Origin: DASRDS01 sp035652495
GTDB taxonomy: Bacteria > Gemmatimonadota > Gemmatimonadetes > Gemmatimonadales > Gemmatimonadaceae
Direction of reading: 5' to 3'
Assembly: GCA_035652495.1 (NCBI GenBank)
Contig: DASRDS010000105.1
Span: 1-40,699 of the forward strand
DNA: 40,699 bases
Shown here in pieces: positions 39,779 to 40,699 of the stretch. A program made the translations under genes and the position numbers. The notes beneath the pieces were generated by a model. The model worked only from the letters and a program-made list of their open reading frames with translations, ran no database searches and was not told the DNA's origin. The stretch's first letter is position 1. Each line of letters begins with the position of its first letter.

Positions 39779-40699
39779 GGACACGAAGCGCCGCCGACCC
39801 GCGGCCCCCGATCAACTGAGCGCGATTTTCGGCGCGCTGGCCGATCCGACCCGGCGCGCGATCCTGGACCGTCTCCGCAAGCGACCGCACTCGGTGACCG
39901 AGCTCGCCGCGCCGTTCGACATGACGCAGCCGTCGATCTCGAAGCACCTCAAGGTGCTGGAGCAGGCGGGTCTCGTCGTGCGCGGCAAGGACGCTCAACT
40001 CCGTCCGCGGGCTTTGGAGTCCAAGCCGCTGAGGGACGCCAACGCGTACCTCGAGCGCTTCCGCGCTCTCTGGGAGGCGCGCCTCGATCGACTCGAGAGC
40101 TACCTCGCCATGAGACCACTCGCCATCCTGTTAGTCCTAGCCTGCCTGGCCTCGCTCGCCACGCCCGCAGGTGCGCAGCCGCTCCCCGATCTCACGCCGT
40201 ATCTCGCGACCGACCGCGCCGCCGAGGTGGCGCTCGCACGAACCGCGGCGCCGCGCGGCATCTCTGATTCCGCGACCGTGCTCGTTCTCACGCGCACGAA
40301 GTTCGTCGAAGCCGCGCACGGCACGAACGGCTTCACCTGCCTGGTACTCCGCTCCTTTTCCGGAAGCGTGAACGACTCGGCCTTCATGAAGGATCCCGGC
40401 TTCTGGAACCCACACGTCCGGTCGCCGATCTGCTTCAATCCCCCAGCCGCGCGCACCGTCCTTCCGGCGATGCTCGCCAACGTCGAGTGGCTGCTCACCG
40501 GAACGCCCCCGGCCGAAGCCGCGGCGCGCGCGCGGCGCGCGTACGCGGCGCACCAATTCCCGACTCCCGCTCCAGGCGCGATGGCGTACATGCTTTCGCC
40601 GCAACAGTACCTCGTCGACGCCGATCCGCATCACTGGATGCCGCATCTCATGTTCTTCTTCGACCGCACATTCCCACCCGCCGCGTGGGGCGCCAGTGA
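39777..40699 (+). CDS. ArsR-family regulator reading in frame into a signal-peptide protein (3' partial)
   Basis: The frame from the ATG at 39777 stays open to the window end with no stop. Residues 1-111 are an ArsR-type winged helix: LSAIFGALADPTRRAILDRL, SVTELAAPFDMTQPSISKHLKVLEQAGLV as the recognition helix, then a C-terminal helix (NAYLERFRALWEARLDRLESYL). There is no metal-binding Cys pair, so it belongs to the ArsR branch usually paired with SRPBCC or stress genes. Where related regulators have a 10-25 residue tail and a stop, this frame runs straight into M112, the start of the signal-peptide protein described separately. Either it is a true fusion (DNA-binding domain, membrane helix, exported domain), or the two are separate genes with an internal start and a lost stop. 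The operator and promoter upstream fit autoregulation. Confidence 0.8.
   Translation, partial: MDTKRRRPAAPDQLSAIFGALADPTRRAILDRLRKRPHSVTELAAPFDMTQPSISKHLKVLEQAGLVVRGKDAQLRPRALESKPLRDANAYLERFRALWEARLDRLESYLAMRPLAILLVLACLASLATPAGAQPLPDLTPYLATDRAAEVALARTAAPRGISDSATVLVLTRTKFVEAAHGTNGFTCLVLRSFSGSVNDSAFMKDPGFWNPHVRSPICFNPPAARTVLPAMLANVEWLLTGTPPAEAAARARRAYAAHQFPTPAPGAMAYMLSPQQYLVDADPHHWMPHLMFFFDRTFPPAAWGAS
40110..40699 (+). CDS. exported protein of unknown function (3' partial; alternative internal start)
   Basis: This is the internal start within the ArsR frame. The ATG at 40110 begins MRPLAILLVLACLASLATPAG, a good signal peptide ending in GAQ. The mature part (about 175 residues visible) contains ALARTAAPRGISDSATVLVL, GTNGFTCLV, DPGFWNPHVRSPICFNP and the His-rich HHWMPHLMFFF. 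I remember similar exported proteins (pattern 'EIALARSAAP...GTNGF.C.V...FWNP..R.PIC') in Gemmatimonadota and related phyla, always of unknown function. The two cysteines in GFTCLV and SPICFNP could form a disulfide. No ribosome site is obvious before this ATG; a GAGAG lies about 12 bases upstream. It continues beyond the window. Confidence 0.7.
   Translation, partial: MRPLAILLVLACLASLATPAGAQPLPDLTPYLATDRAAEVALARTAAPRGISDSATVLVLTRTKFVEAAHGTNGFTCLVLRSFSGSVNDSAFMKDPGFWNPHVRSPICFNPPAARTVLPAMLANVEWLLTGTPPAEAAARARRAYAAHQFPTPAPGAMAYMLSPQQYLVDADPHHWMPHLMFFFDRTFPPAAWGAS

Noticed and set aside
1..40699. Mobile elements, phage genes or integration sites
   Set aside because: No transposase, integrase, tRNA-linked repeat or terminal inverted repeat was seen; gene order and composition look uniform.

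Overview
This is a GC-rich, gene-dense bacterial window. It holds 29 confident or probable protein genes plus one partial gene at the left edge. I see no rRNA, tRNA, CRISPR array, insertion sequence or phage gene. The mix of genes suggests a Gram-negative-type environmental bacterium: RND/TolC efflux, a GT9 heptosyltransferase, many signal-peptide proteins, M1 and S58 peptidases, a GspE-type ATPase and an ArsR regulator next to a secreted protein of unknown function. The style is most like Gemmatimonadota. That assignment is inference from protein style only.

Region 1 (1-6319, minus strand) is one tightly packed catabolic operon. It reads from a secreted S58/P1 (DmpA-like) aminopeptidase, through a class III aminotransferase, a glutamate-semialdehyde-type aldehyde dehydrogenase and a second class III aminotransferase, to the two subunits of a family I CoA-transferase (subunit B runs off the edge). 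It looks like peptide hydrolysis followed by transamination, oxidation and CoA activation of an omega- or beta-amino acid. An orphan XRE regulator follows (6613-6840).

Region 2 (6901-12713) is a signalling and secretion cluster. A membrane hybrid histidine kinase (PAS-PAS-HK-REC-REC-HPt) is divergent from a GspE/PilB-type secretion ATPase carrying a C-terminal receiver domain. A stand-alone HPt protein is translationally coupled behind the ATPase. Together they suggest a phosphorelay acting directly on a type II secretion or type IV pilus motor.

Region 3 (12727-19651) holds a Tat-exported glycosylasparaginase coupled to glucokinase, a small unknown protein, a GT9 glycosyltransferase, an MmpL-like transporter, a cupin and an AraC regulator. 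Region 4 (19691-28947) has a TolC-RND-MFP efflux operon behind a TetR-type palindrome. Converging on it from the other strand are a small protein, a FecR/DUF6600-like surface protein and a second TolC.

Region 5 (28946-35123) has a DJ-1/PfpI protein, an ABM-like monooxygenase-fold protein, an M1 metallopeptidase, a secreted purple-acid-phosphatase-like enzyme and a di-heme MauG-type peroxidase. Region 6 (35050-39716, minus) is an operon of three exported proteins: a matrixin-type zinc protease, a six-blade Kelch protein and a TPR-CHAT putative cysteine protease. It sits behind a promoter covered by a perfect 15-bp palindrome. At the right edge an ArsR gene, with an operator over its own promoter, reads in frame without a stop into a signal-peptide protein that leaves the window.

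The observations most worth pursuing are the phosphorelay-ATPase cluster, the matrixin-Kelch-CHAT operon and the ArsR/secreted-protein in-frame junction.
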